A DNA stretch of 64,000 nucleotides from Roseateles_B flavus. GTDB taxonomy: Bacteria > Pseudomonadota > Gammaproteobacteria > Burkholderiales > Burkholderiaceae_C. The notes under the pieces were generated by a model. It made no database searches, was not told the DNA's origin, and saw only the letters and a list, made by a program, of their open reading frames with translations. The translations under genes were made by a program, and so were the position numbers. The stretch spans positions 62,001-126,000 of the forward strand of contig NZ_JBDPZC010000008.1 of NCBI RefSeq assembly GCF_039872765.1, in the 5' to 3' direction. Positions 1 to 7,597 of the stretch are shown here, piece by piece. Each line of letters starts with the position of its first letter. Within the stretch, counting starts at the first letter, position 1.

Positions 1-2787
1 GCCAGCGAATCGGCCGTCGTCAACAACCTGGGCCTGATCACCAGCCTGACCGACGCGGCCAGCTACACCACCGGCTATGGCTACGACGCCGCGGGCCGCC
101 TGGCCAGCATCACCCCGCCCAGCGGCTGGACGCCCACCACGCTCACCTTCGAGCGCGTCAGCAGCCCGGAGTACGGCCTCCCGGCCAACCACTGGCGCCA
201 GACCATCAGCCAGGGCAATGCCCGCACCGTTGCCTACTACGACGGCTTCTGGCGCCCGCTGATGACCCGCGCCTTCGACACCACCCAGGAGGCCGGCAGC
301 CGCAAGGTCGTGGTCAAGGGCTATGACGCGGCCGGCCAGCTGGCCTTCGAGAGCTACCCGCAGCGTGACGCATCGACGGTCGGCATCACCAGCCCCGGGC
401 GGCGCATGACGTACGACGCCCTGGGCCGCCTGCTGCGCACCGAGGCCGACAGCGAGCTGGGCGTGCTCACCAGCACCCAGGCCTACCTCAGCGGCTTCCA
501 GACCCAGTCCACCAACCCGCGCAACAAGACCAGCACCCAGAGCTTCTGGGCCCTGGACAAGCCCGAGGACGCCAGGTTGGCCACCGCCAGCCTGCCCGCA
601 GGCGTGACGGTGAGCATCAGCCGCGACGCCTTCGGCAAGCCCACGTCCGTCAGCCGTGGCGGCGTGACGCGGCGCTATGTGTACGATGCCGGCCAGCGCC
701 TGTGCAAGACGATCGAGCCCGAGGTCAACGCCACGATCCAGGACTACGACCTGGCCGGCAACCTCAGCTGGAAGGCCCCGGGGCAAAACCTGACCCTTGC
801 GAGCTCCTGCGACACCTTCAGCGTGCCGGCTGCGGCCAAGATCAGCTACGGCTACGACCCCATGAACCGGCTCACCAGCACCGGCTACGGGGACGGCAGC
901 CCGGGCATCAGCCGCGAGTACTGGCCCGACGGCAAGCTCAAGACGGTGACGAGCAACGGCAGCGTCTGGAGCTATGTCTACAACAGCCTGCGCCTGATCA
1001 GCACCGAGACGCTGAACTACGCCGGCCAGAACTGGACCTTCAGCTGGGGCTACAGCCCCAACGGCCACCTGGCCAGCCTGAGCTACCCCACCGGCGGACC
1101 CGCGGTCAGCTACGTGCCCAATGCCCTGGGCGAGCCCAGCCAGGTGGGCAGCTTCGCCACGGGGCTGAGCTTGCACCCCAATGGCGCCGTCAACAGCTTC
1201 CGCTTCGGCAACGGCATCTTGCACTCGCTGGGCCAGAACCTGCGCGGCCTGCCGTCCAGCAACGAGGACGCGGGCGTGCTCAAGGACGCCTATGCCTATG
1301 ACGCCAACGGCAACGTCATCAGCATCAGCGACCAGCAGGAGAACGTCTTCAGCCGCAGCATGGGTTACGACGACCTGGACCGGCTCACCAGCGCCAGCGC
1401 CCCAGGCGTCTGGGGCAGCGCCAGCTACACCTACGACGCTGCAGATAACCTCAAGACCGCCAATGTGGGCAGCCGCAACGTCACCCTGAACTACACCGAC
1501 GGCAGCAACCGGCTCAACAGCCTCACGGTCAACGGCAGCACCAGTGCCTACAGCTACGACCCCTACGGCAACATCCGCTCCAAGGGGGCGCAGACCTACA
1601 CCTTCGATCTGGGCAACCGCCTGAGCGCTTCCAGCCTCGGGGGCGGCTATGTTTACGACGGCCTGGGCCGGCGCATCAAAGTGCAGAGCAGCGACGGCAG
1701 CACGCGCCTCTCGCTCTACAGCCAGGCGGGCCAGTTGCTGTGGAGCACCAGCAGCGGCGGCTCACGCCCGGCCAGCACCACGGCTTACGTCTACCTGGCC
1801 GGCAAGGCGATTGCCGAGGTGAACAGCGTGAGCGGCACGCAGTATGTGCACACCGATCTGCTGGGAAGCCCGGTGGCGCATACCGGGCCCACGGGGGCGC
1901 TCCTCAACCGCAGCCGCTACGAACCCTACGGCTATGTGGCGGCCGGCACCAAGCCCGGGCCCGCGACCAGCCTGATGGGGTTCACGGGGCATGTGCAGGA
2001 TGCGGAGACGGAGTTCGTGTACATGCAGCAGCGGTATTACGATCCTGTCGCGGGGAGGTTTCTTTCGGTTGATCCTGTCGTCACGGATGCCAATACAGGC
2101 AAGTCTTTTGGTCGCTATCACTATGCTGCCAATAATCCGCTTGCCTACATCGACCCCGACGGTCGAAATCCTACTTTAGATAATTCTGAATGCAGGAGGA
2201 TGGCCAATTGTGAAGTCGTGGCAGATTCGGGCACTTCTTCAGGATCGCCGGGTGCCAGCAAAGCAGAGAAGTCTATCGGCTATCAGGGGCTAACCATGGT
2301 AAATCCCATGGGAGATCCAGAGGGCGATAATCCAATGGCAGGTGATGCTGCATTAATGGTTGGCGGCGGCGCGCTGGCCATGGGAGCTGTAGCTGGGGCT
2401 CCCATGCTTGCTCAAGGCGCATTGGGCTTTGTTGAGCGCGAAGGCCTAAAGTACGCGACTAGACAGGCAGTGAAAGAGTTTACGAAAAATGAGTTGGCGA
2501 TGTCCGAGTTCTTGTCAGTGAAGGAAATGGCTGCTGGTACTCGTCTCGCTGCTGCGAATTATGGGAAAGCGGTGGAACGGTTCGCGGCAAATTATGTGGC
2601 GAGGAGTCCGGTTCTGAGTCGGCTCTTAAATTATACGAGTCGGCCATTCACTAAATCGCCTGACTTTGCATCAAAATATGGGGATAGAATATATGATATA
2701 ACTACCAAGGGTACCAGGTGGGCGGAGGACCATCTTCGACGGGGTTATGACGGTATGTTGACGTTGATTCAATATGTTCGGCCGTGA
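1..2787 (+). CDS. RHS repeat protein with C-terminal polymorphic toxin domain (5' end outside window)
   Basis: The frame is open from base 1, so only the last 928 residues are visible. They contain many YD-type repeats (for example YGYDAAGRL and YVYDGLGRR) and the RHS core ending MQQRYYDPVAGRFLSVDP...NNPLAYIDPDGR. RHS proteins form a hollow shell around a cleaved C-terminal toxin delivered to competitors, usually by type VI or another secretion route; none is visible here. After DPDGR the sequence changes abruptly to lower GC, which is typical of a swapped toxin tip of about 210 residues. The tip has a small hydrophobic stretch (MVGGGALAMGAVAGAPML). Its end contains GKAVER, SPDF and YDITTKG, reminiscent of PD-(D/E)XK nuclease toxins; that assignment is tentative. 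The next gene is the likely immunity gene. Confidence 0.9.
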   Translation, partial: ASESAVVNNLGLITSLTDAASYTTGYGYDAAGRLASITPPSGWTPTTLTFERVSSPEYGLPANHWRQTISQGNARTVAYYDGFWRPLMTRAFDTTQEAGSRKVVVKGYDAAGQLAFESYPQRDASTVGITSPGRRMTYDALGRLLRTEADSELGVLTSTQAYLSGFQTQSTNPRNKTSTQSFWALDKPEDARLATASLPAGVTVSISRDAFGKPTSVSRGGVTRRYVYDAGQRLCKTIEPEVNATIQDYDLAGNLSWKAPGQNLTLASSCDTFSVPAAAKISYGYDPMNRLTSTGYGDGSPGISREYWPDGKLKTVTSNGSVWSYVYNSLRLISTETLNYAGQNWTFSWGYSPNGHLASLSYPTGGPAVSYVPNALGEPSQVGSFATGLSLHPNGAVNSFRFGNGILHSLGQNLRGLPSSNEDAGVLKDAYAYDANGNVISISDQQENVFSRSMGYDDLDRLTSASAPGVWGSASYTYDAADNLKTANVGSRNVTLNYTDGSNRLNSLTVNGSTSAYSYDPYGNIRSKGAQTYTFDLGNRLSASSLGGGYVYDGLGRRIKVQSSDGSTRLSLYSQAGQLLWSTSSGGSRPASTTAYVYLAGKAIAEVNSVSGTQYVHTDLLGSPVAHTGPTGALLNRSRYEPYGYVAAGTKPGPATSLMGFTGHVQDAETEFVYMQQRYYDPVAGRFLSVDPVVTDANTGKSFGRYHYAANNPLAYIDPDGRNPTLDNSECRRMANCEVVADSGTSSGSPGASKAEKSIGYQGLTMVNPMGDPEGDNPMAGDAALMVGGGALAMGAVAGAPMLAQGALGFVEREGLKYATRQAVKEFTKNELAMSEFLSVKEMAAGTRLAAANYGKAVERFAANYVARSPVLSRLLNYTSRPFTKSPDFASKYGDRIYDITTKGTRWAEDHLRRGYDGMLTLIQYVRP
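1330..2013 (+). repeat. Rhs core direct repeat, copy A (684 bp)
   Basis: This segment of the rhs core is matched without a visible difference by 3554-4237, 2224 bp downstream. Both copies encode the same residues from DQQENVFSRSMGYDD to HVQDAETE, and the out-of-frame translations agree as well. Identity stops one base before the first substitution (t/c at 2014/4238). Similarity then decays through the conserved RHS motif up to the toxin junction. Confidence 0.95.
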
Positions 2788-2797
2788 TGAGGTTTGA

Positions 2798-3487
2798 ATG
2801 AATTCCGTTATTTCGAAGACTATCCGTGGTGGTAAGCGATTTTTTGGGCACTACACGTTCAAGGACGTTGAGTGTGTTGGATGTTCATTTGTAGATGCAA
2901 ATTTTGGCCATAACGGAAGTTGGAAGAGAAATGTTCGAGACTCCCTGAGTGATGCTTTGATTCAAGACGCTGAAATACATGGCTGCATGGTGGGGCCGGC
3001 AATAGTCAGGAGGGCTACATTTTCGAATATCCGCGGAGATTTGCTTATCTGCTGGGGAACCCTATTTGATCGTGTCAAAGTATTGGGAAGATTCGATGCT
3101 TTGATGATAAATGGATTTCCGGGGCCGGGGATGACGGAGGAGGATAAGAAGAAATATATCGAAAAAAAGGAAATATTCTATGGCGATGTTGATTGGGCCT
3201 TGGATATATCGCGGGCTGATTTTTCTGATTTTTGCATAAGATCTGAAGCCATTCCTATTTCCAAGATAAAACTCGATCCATTGAGTCAATTTGTAATTGA
3301 TGTTTCGGGTGGCGTGGTTGGGGTGGATGGATTGCCGATATCTACTTATACAAAAGTTCTAATTTCTCAAATGTATAAGGAGCAGGTTTCGAGAAGCTTG
3401 TTGGTCGCGCCCAAGCTGGATCAGAATCTTTTCCCTGTGATCCTCCGAGATGCTGACATCTTAAAAGATGTTGGGTATATTAAATAA
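2798..3487 (+). CDS. Candidate immunity protein for the first Rhs toxin (hypothetical)
   Basis: This encodes 229 residues with no recognised family. It starts 10 bases after the rhs stop codon with a gaggtttga sequence just upstream, so it is likely cotranscribed with the toxin. Base composition is clearly lower in GC than the surrounding genome, like the toxin tip, which suggests the two were acquired together. The N-terminal half contains pentapeptide-like alternation (FKDVECVGCSFVDANF, ALIQDAEIHGC, IVRRATFSNIRGDL, RADFSDF), so a right-handed beta-helix is possible. There is no signal peptide or membrane segment, as expected for a cytoplasmic immunity protein. The role is inferred from position only. 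Confidence 0.6.
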   Translation: MNSVISKTIRGGKRFFGHYTFKDVECVGCSFVDANFGHNGSWKRNVRDSLSDALIQDAEIHGCMVGPAIVRRATFSNIRGDLLICWGTLFDRVKVLGRFDALMINGFPGPGMTEEDKKKYIEKKEIFYGDVDWALDISRADFSDFCIRSEAIPISKIKLDPLSQFVIDVSGGVVGVDGLPISTYTKVLISQMYKEQVSRSLLVAPKLDQNLFPVILRDADILKDVGYIK

Positions 3488-3508
3488 GTGGGACACCAGC
3501 GCTTGCCA

Positions 3509-3537
3509 GGGTCAGATACGAGACCTTGAATTTCAAC
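3509..3537. repeat. REP-like element at the cassette junction
   Basis: This stretch reads gggtcag, a short spacer, then gaccttgaatttcaac, which contains the near-palindrome ttgaatttcaa. Related sequence occurs twice more in the gap at 5373-5495, and its gggtcag part resembles the 15-base motif dispersed through the window. It lies between the first immunity gene and the orphan rhs cassette and may mark a recombination junction. Confidence 0.45.
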
Positions 3538-3553
3538 GTCATCAGCAGCAGCT

Positions 3554-4237
3554 GACCAGCAGGAGAACGTCTTCAGCCGCAGCATGGGTTACGACGACCT
3601 GGACCGGCTCACCAGCGCCAGCGCCCCAGGCGTCTGGGGCAGCGCCAGCTACACCTACGACGCTGCAGATAACCTCAAGACCGCCAATGTGGGCAGCCGC
3701 AACGTCACCCTGAACTACACCGACGGCAGCAACCGGCTCAACAGCCTCACGGTCAACGGCAGCACCAGTGCCTACAGCTACGACCCCTACGGCAACATCC
3801 GCTCCAAGGGGGCGCAGACCTACACCTTCGATCTGGGCAACCGCCTGAGCGCTTCCAGCCTCGGGGGCGGCTATGTTTACGACGGCCTGGGCCGGCGCAT
3901 CAAAGTGCAGAGCAGCGACGGCAGCACGCGCCTCTCGCTCTACAGCCAGGCGGGCCAGTTGCTGTGGAGCACCAGCAGCGGCGGCTCACGCCCGGCCAGC
4001 ACCACGGCTTACGTCTACCTGGCCGGCAAGGCGATTGCCGAGGTGAACAGCGTGAGCGGCACGCAGTATGTGCACACCGATCTGCTGGGAAGCCCGGTGG
4101 CGCATACCGGGCCCACGGGGGCGCTCCTCAACCGCAGCCGCTACGAACCCTACGGCTATGTGGCGGCCGGCACCAAGCCCGGGCCCGCGACCAGCCTGAT
4201 GGGGTTCACGGGGCATGTGCAGGATGCGGAGACGGAG
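3554..4237 (+). repeat. Rhs core direct repeat, copy B (684 bp)
   Basis: This is the second copy of the 684-bp core repeat (copy A at 1330-2013). It begins abruptly at gaccagcagg; the preceding base already differs from copy A. Such perfect internal homology would allow RecA-dependent exchange that deletes the first toxin-immunity pair and fuses the long rhs gene to the second tip. Confidence 0.95.
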
Positions 4238-5032
4238 CTCGTATACATGCAGCAGCGGTATTACGATCCGATTGCGGGGAGGTTTCTCAGCGTTGACCCA
4301 ATAGTCACGGATGCCGAAACGGGCAAAGGGTTCGGTCTGTATACCTATGTTGAAAACAATCCCTATATCAAAGTTGATCCAGATGGCAGAGCACCGTTGC
4401 TCAGCAATGACGATTGCCGCAAGATGGCAAATTGTGAAGTGCTGGTGGATTCGGGGAGAGGCTTAGGTAGTGGGTCGAACAGTTGGCGATCGAAAGCCAA
4501 AGAGGATGGCAATTATGTCAGCTCCACGCTAGAGAAAATGTTCGACGACCTGATATCGGACGAGGCCATGATGTTGTTCCCTCCGCTCATCCTTGGCAAG
4601 ATGGCGCTAGGAAATTTCAGATTTCTTGGCGACTATATGGCAAGGCCTTCAATGGGCTCGACGGCGGTTCTGGCAATTGGACTAGTAGCGAGAATTGGGC
4701 CGGCAGGAGGAATGGTCGTCAGCAGATCATCGCTTCAACATACTTTCAAACATGCCGCAGATTTTGGTGTTGTCGGAAATTGCAGCAATAAAACGCTATC
4801 GGAGCTATCGGAGCTATCGGAGCTATCGGAGCTATTGGCCGCAATTCAAGCGCATGTGAGCGCTTCGACTACGCGCACCATTCAAGGTACATATCGAGGT
4901 ACGTCTGTGACGCATTTTGTTGATCCCAAGAGTGGGCTTAATGTCATGCAAGACTCGGCAGATAATATCTTGTCTGGATGGAGGCTGAGCCCCCAGCAGC
5001 TTGAAAATGTACTAACCAGAGGTTCATTGTGA
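3584..5032 (+). CDS. Orphan Rhs core fragment fused to a colicin D-like tRNase toxin tip
   Basis: The frame opens at 3530 after a stop codon and the first ATG is at 3584, with no evident ribosome binding site. This 482-residue product is probably a silent reserve cassette. Residues 1-270 are RHS core, ending FLSVDP...NNPYIKVDPDGR. The remaining residues are a new tip. Its last 100 residues (LQHTFKHAADFGV, TIQGTYRG, VTHFVDPKSGLNVM, ILSGWRLSPQQLENVL, GSL) resemble the catalytic domain of colicin D (Colicin_D family), a nuclease that cleaves tRNA-Arg in the anticodon loop. The family's conserved Lys-His pair (FKHA) and the SGW motif are present. A four-fold 9-bp repeat interrupts the domain. An ImmD-like gene follows. 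Confidence 0.85.
   Translation: MGYDDLDRLTSASAPGVWGSASYTYDAADNLKTANVGSRNVTLNYTDGSNRLNSLTVNGSTSAYSYDPYGNIRSKGAQTYTFDLGNRLSASSLGGGYVYDGLGRRIKVQSSDGSTRLSLYSQAGQLLWSTSSGGSRPASTTAYVYLAGKAIAEVNSVSGTQYVHTDLLGSPVAHTGPTGALLNRSRYEPYGYVAAGTKPGPATSLMGFTGHVQDAETELVYMQQRYYDPIAGRFLSVDPIVTDAETGKGFGLYTYVENNPYIKVDPDGRAPLLSNDDCRKMANCEVLVDSGRGLGSGSNSWRSKAKEDGNYVSSTLEKMFDDLISDEAMMLFPPLILGKMALGNFRFLGDYMARPSMGSTAVLAIGLVARIGPAGGMVVSRSSLQHTFKHAADFGVVGNCSNKTLSELSELSELSELLAAIQAHVSASTTRTIQGTYRGTSVTHFVDPKSGLNVMQDSADNILSGWRLSPQQLENVLTRGSL
4795..4830 (+). repeat. 9-bp tandem repeat inside the toxin domain
   Basis: Four perfect copies of gctatcgga, followed by a degenerate fifth (gctattggc), encode LSELSELSELSEL. The unit is a multiple of three, so copy-number change by replication slippage would lengthen or shorten the protein without a frameshift. 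It falls between the HAADFGV segment and the next helix (LLAAIQAHV) of the colicin D-like domain. Confidence 0.9.
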
Positions 5033-5039
5033 GGGTGCC

Positions 5040-5318
5040 ATGAGTGACGCCAAAACCGAATATGAAGCGCTGATCCATCAGTTTCTTTGCGGAAATTTGC
5101 CGGTGAATGAATTTCAAATTGAATACATGAGTAAATTTAAGGGGGAGAAAAGAATTCTGAGCGTGAACTTGTATGAATTGCTCGAGGAAATTTTTGGATG
5201 CGTTGATTCTTTTACAACGGATTTTGAGTTATTGTCTGAAAAGCCAAATTTCTATATGACTGAGTCGCAGTTGCGGGAGCGGCTGCAGACAACTGTGAGG
5301 CGCCTGAGGTTGATTTGA
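5040..5318 (+). CDS. Colicin D-type immunity protein (ImmD-like)
   Basis: This encodes 92 residues starting 7 bases after the toxin stop codon, with gaggg overlapping that stop as ribosome binding site. The pattern YEALIHQFLCGNL...EFQIEYMSKFKGE...LYELLEEIFGCVDSFT..FELL..........ESQLRERL matches the small helical, acidic 'colicin immunity' family that includes ImmD, the inhibitor of colicin D. This agrees with the toxin assignment upstream. The protein is cytoplasmic, with no signal peptide. Its lower GC matches the toxin tip. It may be transcribed independently, because an orphan cassette still needs its immunity gene if recombination activates the toxin. Confidence 0.82.
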   Translation: MSDAKTEYEALIHQFLCGNLPVNEFQIEYMSKFKGEKRILSVNLYELLEEIFGCVDSFTTDFELLSEKPNFYMTESQLRERLQTTVRRLRLI

Positions 5319-5372
5319 AAGCGGAATCCGGAATCAGAGGAATCAGGGCATTAATCAGCGGGAATCAGGGTC

Positions 5373-5495
5373 AGGCCTTAAATTTCAAACCCCTCCGCTG
5401 CTTGTGGGACGTGCCCCACTTACCCGCCCGCTACGCGTCGAGTTCCCCGTTGAATCCATCATGTGATCGCATGAGGAGTTTGAAATTCAAGGCCT
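5373..5495. repeat. Interrupted inverted repeat, REP-like
   Basis: The left arm aggccttaaatttcaaac (5373-5390) is the reverse complement, apart from one missing base, of gtttgaaattcaaggcct (5478-5495). The left arm follows gggtc. The arms are 87 bases apart and resemble the element at 3509-3537. They sit beside degraded rhs sequence and could be remnants of REP-type elements or of an excised insertion. Confidence 0.5.
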
Positions 5496-5541
5496 GCCTC
5501 TCGGGTTTCATGACCCTCGGGTTTCGCTTGGGTTTCGGTCC

Positions 5542-5700
5542 GGCCAGCTGCTGTGCAGCACCAGCAGCAGCGGCTCACCTCCGGCCAGCAGCACGGCCTA
5601 CGTCTGCCTGGGTGGTCAGGCGACTGCCGAGCTCAACAGCGTGAGCGGCACGCCGTACGCGGCGTCCGATGCCCTGGGCCGCCCCGTGGCGCACACAGGC
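5542..5700 (+). pseudogene. Degraded remnant of a third Rhs core copy
   Basis: The segment from ggccagctgctgtgcagcacc to gtggcgcacacaggc aligns with rhs core positions of about 1732-1890 (GQLLWSTSSGGSRPAS...EVNSVSGTQYVHTDLLGSPVAHTG). It has many substitutions and small changes. The recoverable residues include GQLLCSTSSS, AYVCLGGQATAELNSVSGT and SDALGRPVAHTG. It has neither a start nor a toxin tip. It shows that at least one more rhs displacement happened here and decayed. Confidence 0.8.
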
Positions 5701-5944
5701 TCATGCCGTGAGCGACCCTCGCATGAGGGATGGTTCCACCCGCGCTGCTGGAAAACGCCGTTGTGCGCTGCGGCATGATGCGGCACATTGCTGCCGTCAA
5801 ACGTTTGGCGCCGTCGAGGCTGGAGTGTCAAACGCCTGTCGAATGCATCTGTCATAAAGCGGCCTGCCACGGTGCAGCCGCAGGGCCGGGGAGGCTCGCT
5901 CAGGAACTGAGCCAGGGCGGGGTCGAGATCACATGAGGGACTGT

Positions 5945-6370
5945 ATGAATCGTTGCCGCCGCCCGCGCCCCGGGCGTGGGTTCACCTTGCTGGAGTTGCT
6001 GGTGGTGATGGTCATCATCGGCCTGCTGGCGGGCTATGTGGGGCCGCGCTTCTTCGGGCAGATCGGCAAGTCCGAGGTCAAGGTGGCGCGCGCGCAGCTG
6101 GACGCCCTGCAGAAGGCCCTGGACCAGTACCGCATCGACACCGGCCACTACCCCTCCGCCGAGCAGGGCCTGCAGGCCCTGCGTGAGAAGCCCATGGACG
6201 AAGCTCGCTGGGCCGGCCCCTACCTGGCCAAAGCCGTCCCCAAGGACCCGTGGGGCCAGGCCTACCAGTACAAGGCACCCGGCGATCACGGCGAGTACGA
6301 CCTGCTCTCCTTCGGCCATGACGGCCGGCCCGGCGGCGAAGGCGAGGACGCCGACATCACCAGCTGGTGA
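5945..6370 (+). CDS. gspG: Type II secretion major pseudopilin GspG
   Basis: This is the major pseudopilin, which polymerises into the inner-membrane pseudopilus that pushes substrates through the secretin. A 12-residue basic leader ends in Gly and is followed by the type III signal FTLLELLVVMVIIGLLAGY, with the usual Phe+1 and Glu+5 for prepilin peptidase. The globular part ends with the GspG calcium loop (LLSFGHDGRPGGEGEDADITSW). The start at 5945 is preferred because gaggga lies 4 bases upstream; an in-frame ATG at 5933 would add four residues. It is the first gene of a ten-gene operon. No prepilin peptidase (GspO/PilD) is in the window, so it must be supplied elsewhere. Confidence 0.93.
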   Translation: MNRCRRPRPGRGFTLLELLVVMVIIGLLAGYVGPRFFGQIGKSEVKVARAQLDALQKALDQYRIDTGHYPSAEQGLQALREKPMDEARWAGPYLAKAVPKDPWGQAYQYKAPGDHGEYDLLSFGHDGRPGGEGEDADITSW

Positions 6371-6400
6371 TCGCCGGCCCGTTCCTGCCCATTGCGTACC

Positions 6401-7597
6401 ATGCCCGACTACATCGTCCGCTACCAGCCTGAGCAGGCCGGCCTGCAGCAGGCCCGCCTGCAGGCACCGGACCGCCAGGCCCTCGCCGGGCTGCTGGGCG
6501 TGAGCCCGCAGCGCATCCTGTCGGTGCAGGAGGTGGAGGAGGCCCCGGCCCCGACCTCGTCGGTTCGCGGCAAACGTTTCCCCCTGCAGCTCTTCAGTCA
6601 GGAGCTGGCGGTGCTGCTGGGTGCGGGCGTGTCCCTGGTCGAGGCCCTGGAGACCCTCAGCGAGAAGGAGGCGCAGCCCGCGGTGCGCGCCGCGCTGGAG
6701 AGCGTGGTGCACGCGCTGAAGGCCGGCCAGCCGCTCAGCGCGGCCCTGCGTGCCCAGCCCCAGGCCTTTGACGAGCTGATCTGCGCCCTGGTCGCTGCCA
6801 ACGAGCGCAGCGGCCAGCTGGCGCCGGCCCTGGCCCAGCACGCGCGCTACCTGGCCTGGGTGCAGCAGCTGCGCGATCGCCTGGTGGCCGCCTGCGTCTA
6901 CCCGGCCCTGCTGCTGGGCGTGGGCTCGGCGGTGATCCTCTTCCTGCTGCTCTTCGTGCTGCCTCGTTTTGCCGGCATCCTGGACGGCCTGGGCTCGGAC
7001 CTGCCCTGGGGCTCCCTGGCCCTGCTGCGCTTCGGGCGCTTCGCGGGCGAGCACCCCCTGGCCGTGGCCCTGAGCCTGGGCGGCGCGCTGCTGTCGGCGG
7101 TCCTGGCCCTGCGCTCGGCGCCGGTGCGGGCGGCGCTGCAGGCCCGTCTGTGGACCCTGCCCGCCATCGGCCCGCGGCTGCGCGTGCTGGCCCTGGCCCG
7201 CTTCTATCGCAGCCTGGCCATGCTGCTGGCCGCGGGCGTGCCGGCCCTGCAGGCCCTGAAGATCGTGCAGCCCCTGATGGCCCTGCCCTGGCAGGACGCC
7301 GTCGCCCGCCTGGCAACGGCCGTGGGCGAGGGCCAGCGCTTCTCCGAAGCCCTGGAGGCGCAAGGCCTGGCCACGCCCGTGGCACGCCGCATGGTGCGCG
7401 TGGGCGAGCGCAGCGGCGAACTCGCCGCCATGCTGGAGCGCGCCGCTGCCTTCCACGACGAGGAAGCCGTGCGCCTCACCGACTTCCTCAGCCGCGCCCT
7501 CAACCCCGCCCTCATGCTGGTGATGGGCGTCCTCATCGGCGGCATCATCGTCCTGATGTACCTCCCCATCTTCCAACTGGTGGAGCAGGTGCAATGA
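6401..7597 (+). CDS. gspF: Type II secretion inner-membrane platform protein GspF
   Basis: This encodes 398 residues with two repeated T2SSF domains (roughly residues 60-185 and 260-385). Each holds the family pattern of a hydrophobic helix bundle with GxxLxxAL motifs (LLGAGVSLVEALETL; LLAAGVPALQALKIV). Membrane segments are visible at VILFLLLFVLPRF, near residue 220, and at the C-terminus (LMLVMGVLIGGIIVLMYLPIF). GspF couples the GspE ATPase to pseudopilus assembly. ATG 6401 is chosen; no good ribosome binding site is seen. The stop overlaps the gspE start (ATGA). Confidence 0.93.
   Translation: MPDYIVRYQPEQAGLQQARLQAPDRQALAGLLGVSPQRILSVQEVEEAPAPTSSVRGKRFPLQLFSQELAVLLGAGVSLVEALETLSEKEAQPAVRAALESVVHALKAGQPLSAALRAQPQAFDELICALVAANERSGQLAPALAQHARYLAWVQQLRDRLVAACVYPALLLGVGSAVILFLLLFVLPRFAGILDGLGSDLPWGSLALLRFGRFAGEHPLAVALSLGGALLSAVLALRSAPVRAALQARLWTLPAIGPRLRVLALARFYRSLAMLLAAGVPALQALKIVQPLMALPWQDAVARLATAVGEGQRFSEALEAQGLATPVARRMVRVGERSGELAAMLERAAAFHDEEAVRLTDFLSRALNPALMLVMGVLIGGIIVLMYLPIFQLVEQVQ

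Larger units (their letters stand above)
5319..5944. other. Gene-free stretch of Rhs debris
   Basis: No convincing gene lies here. The stretch holds an interrupted inverted repeat (5373-5495) and a scrap of degraded rhs core (5542-5700). The remaining sequence (5701-5934) is unassigned. It runs up to the ribosome binding site of gspG and must contain that operon's promoter, although no clear -35/-10 pair was found. Confidence 0.6.

Noticed and set aside
3468..3713. 81-codon plus-strand frame at the start of the orphan Rhs cassette
   Set aside because: It reads the rhs core in the wrong frame. The correct frame is the one that gives the YD repeats from 3530 onward.
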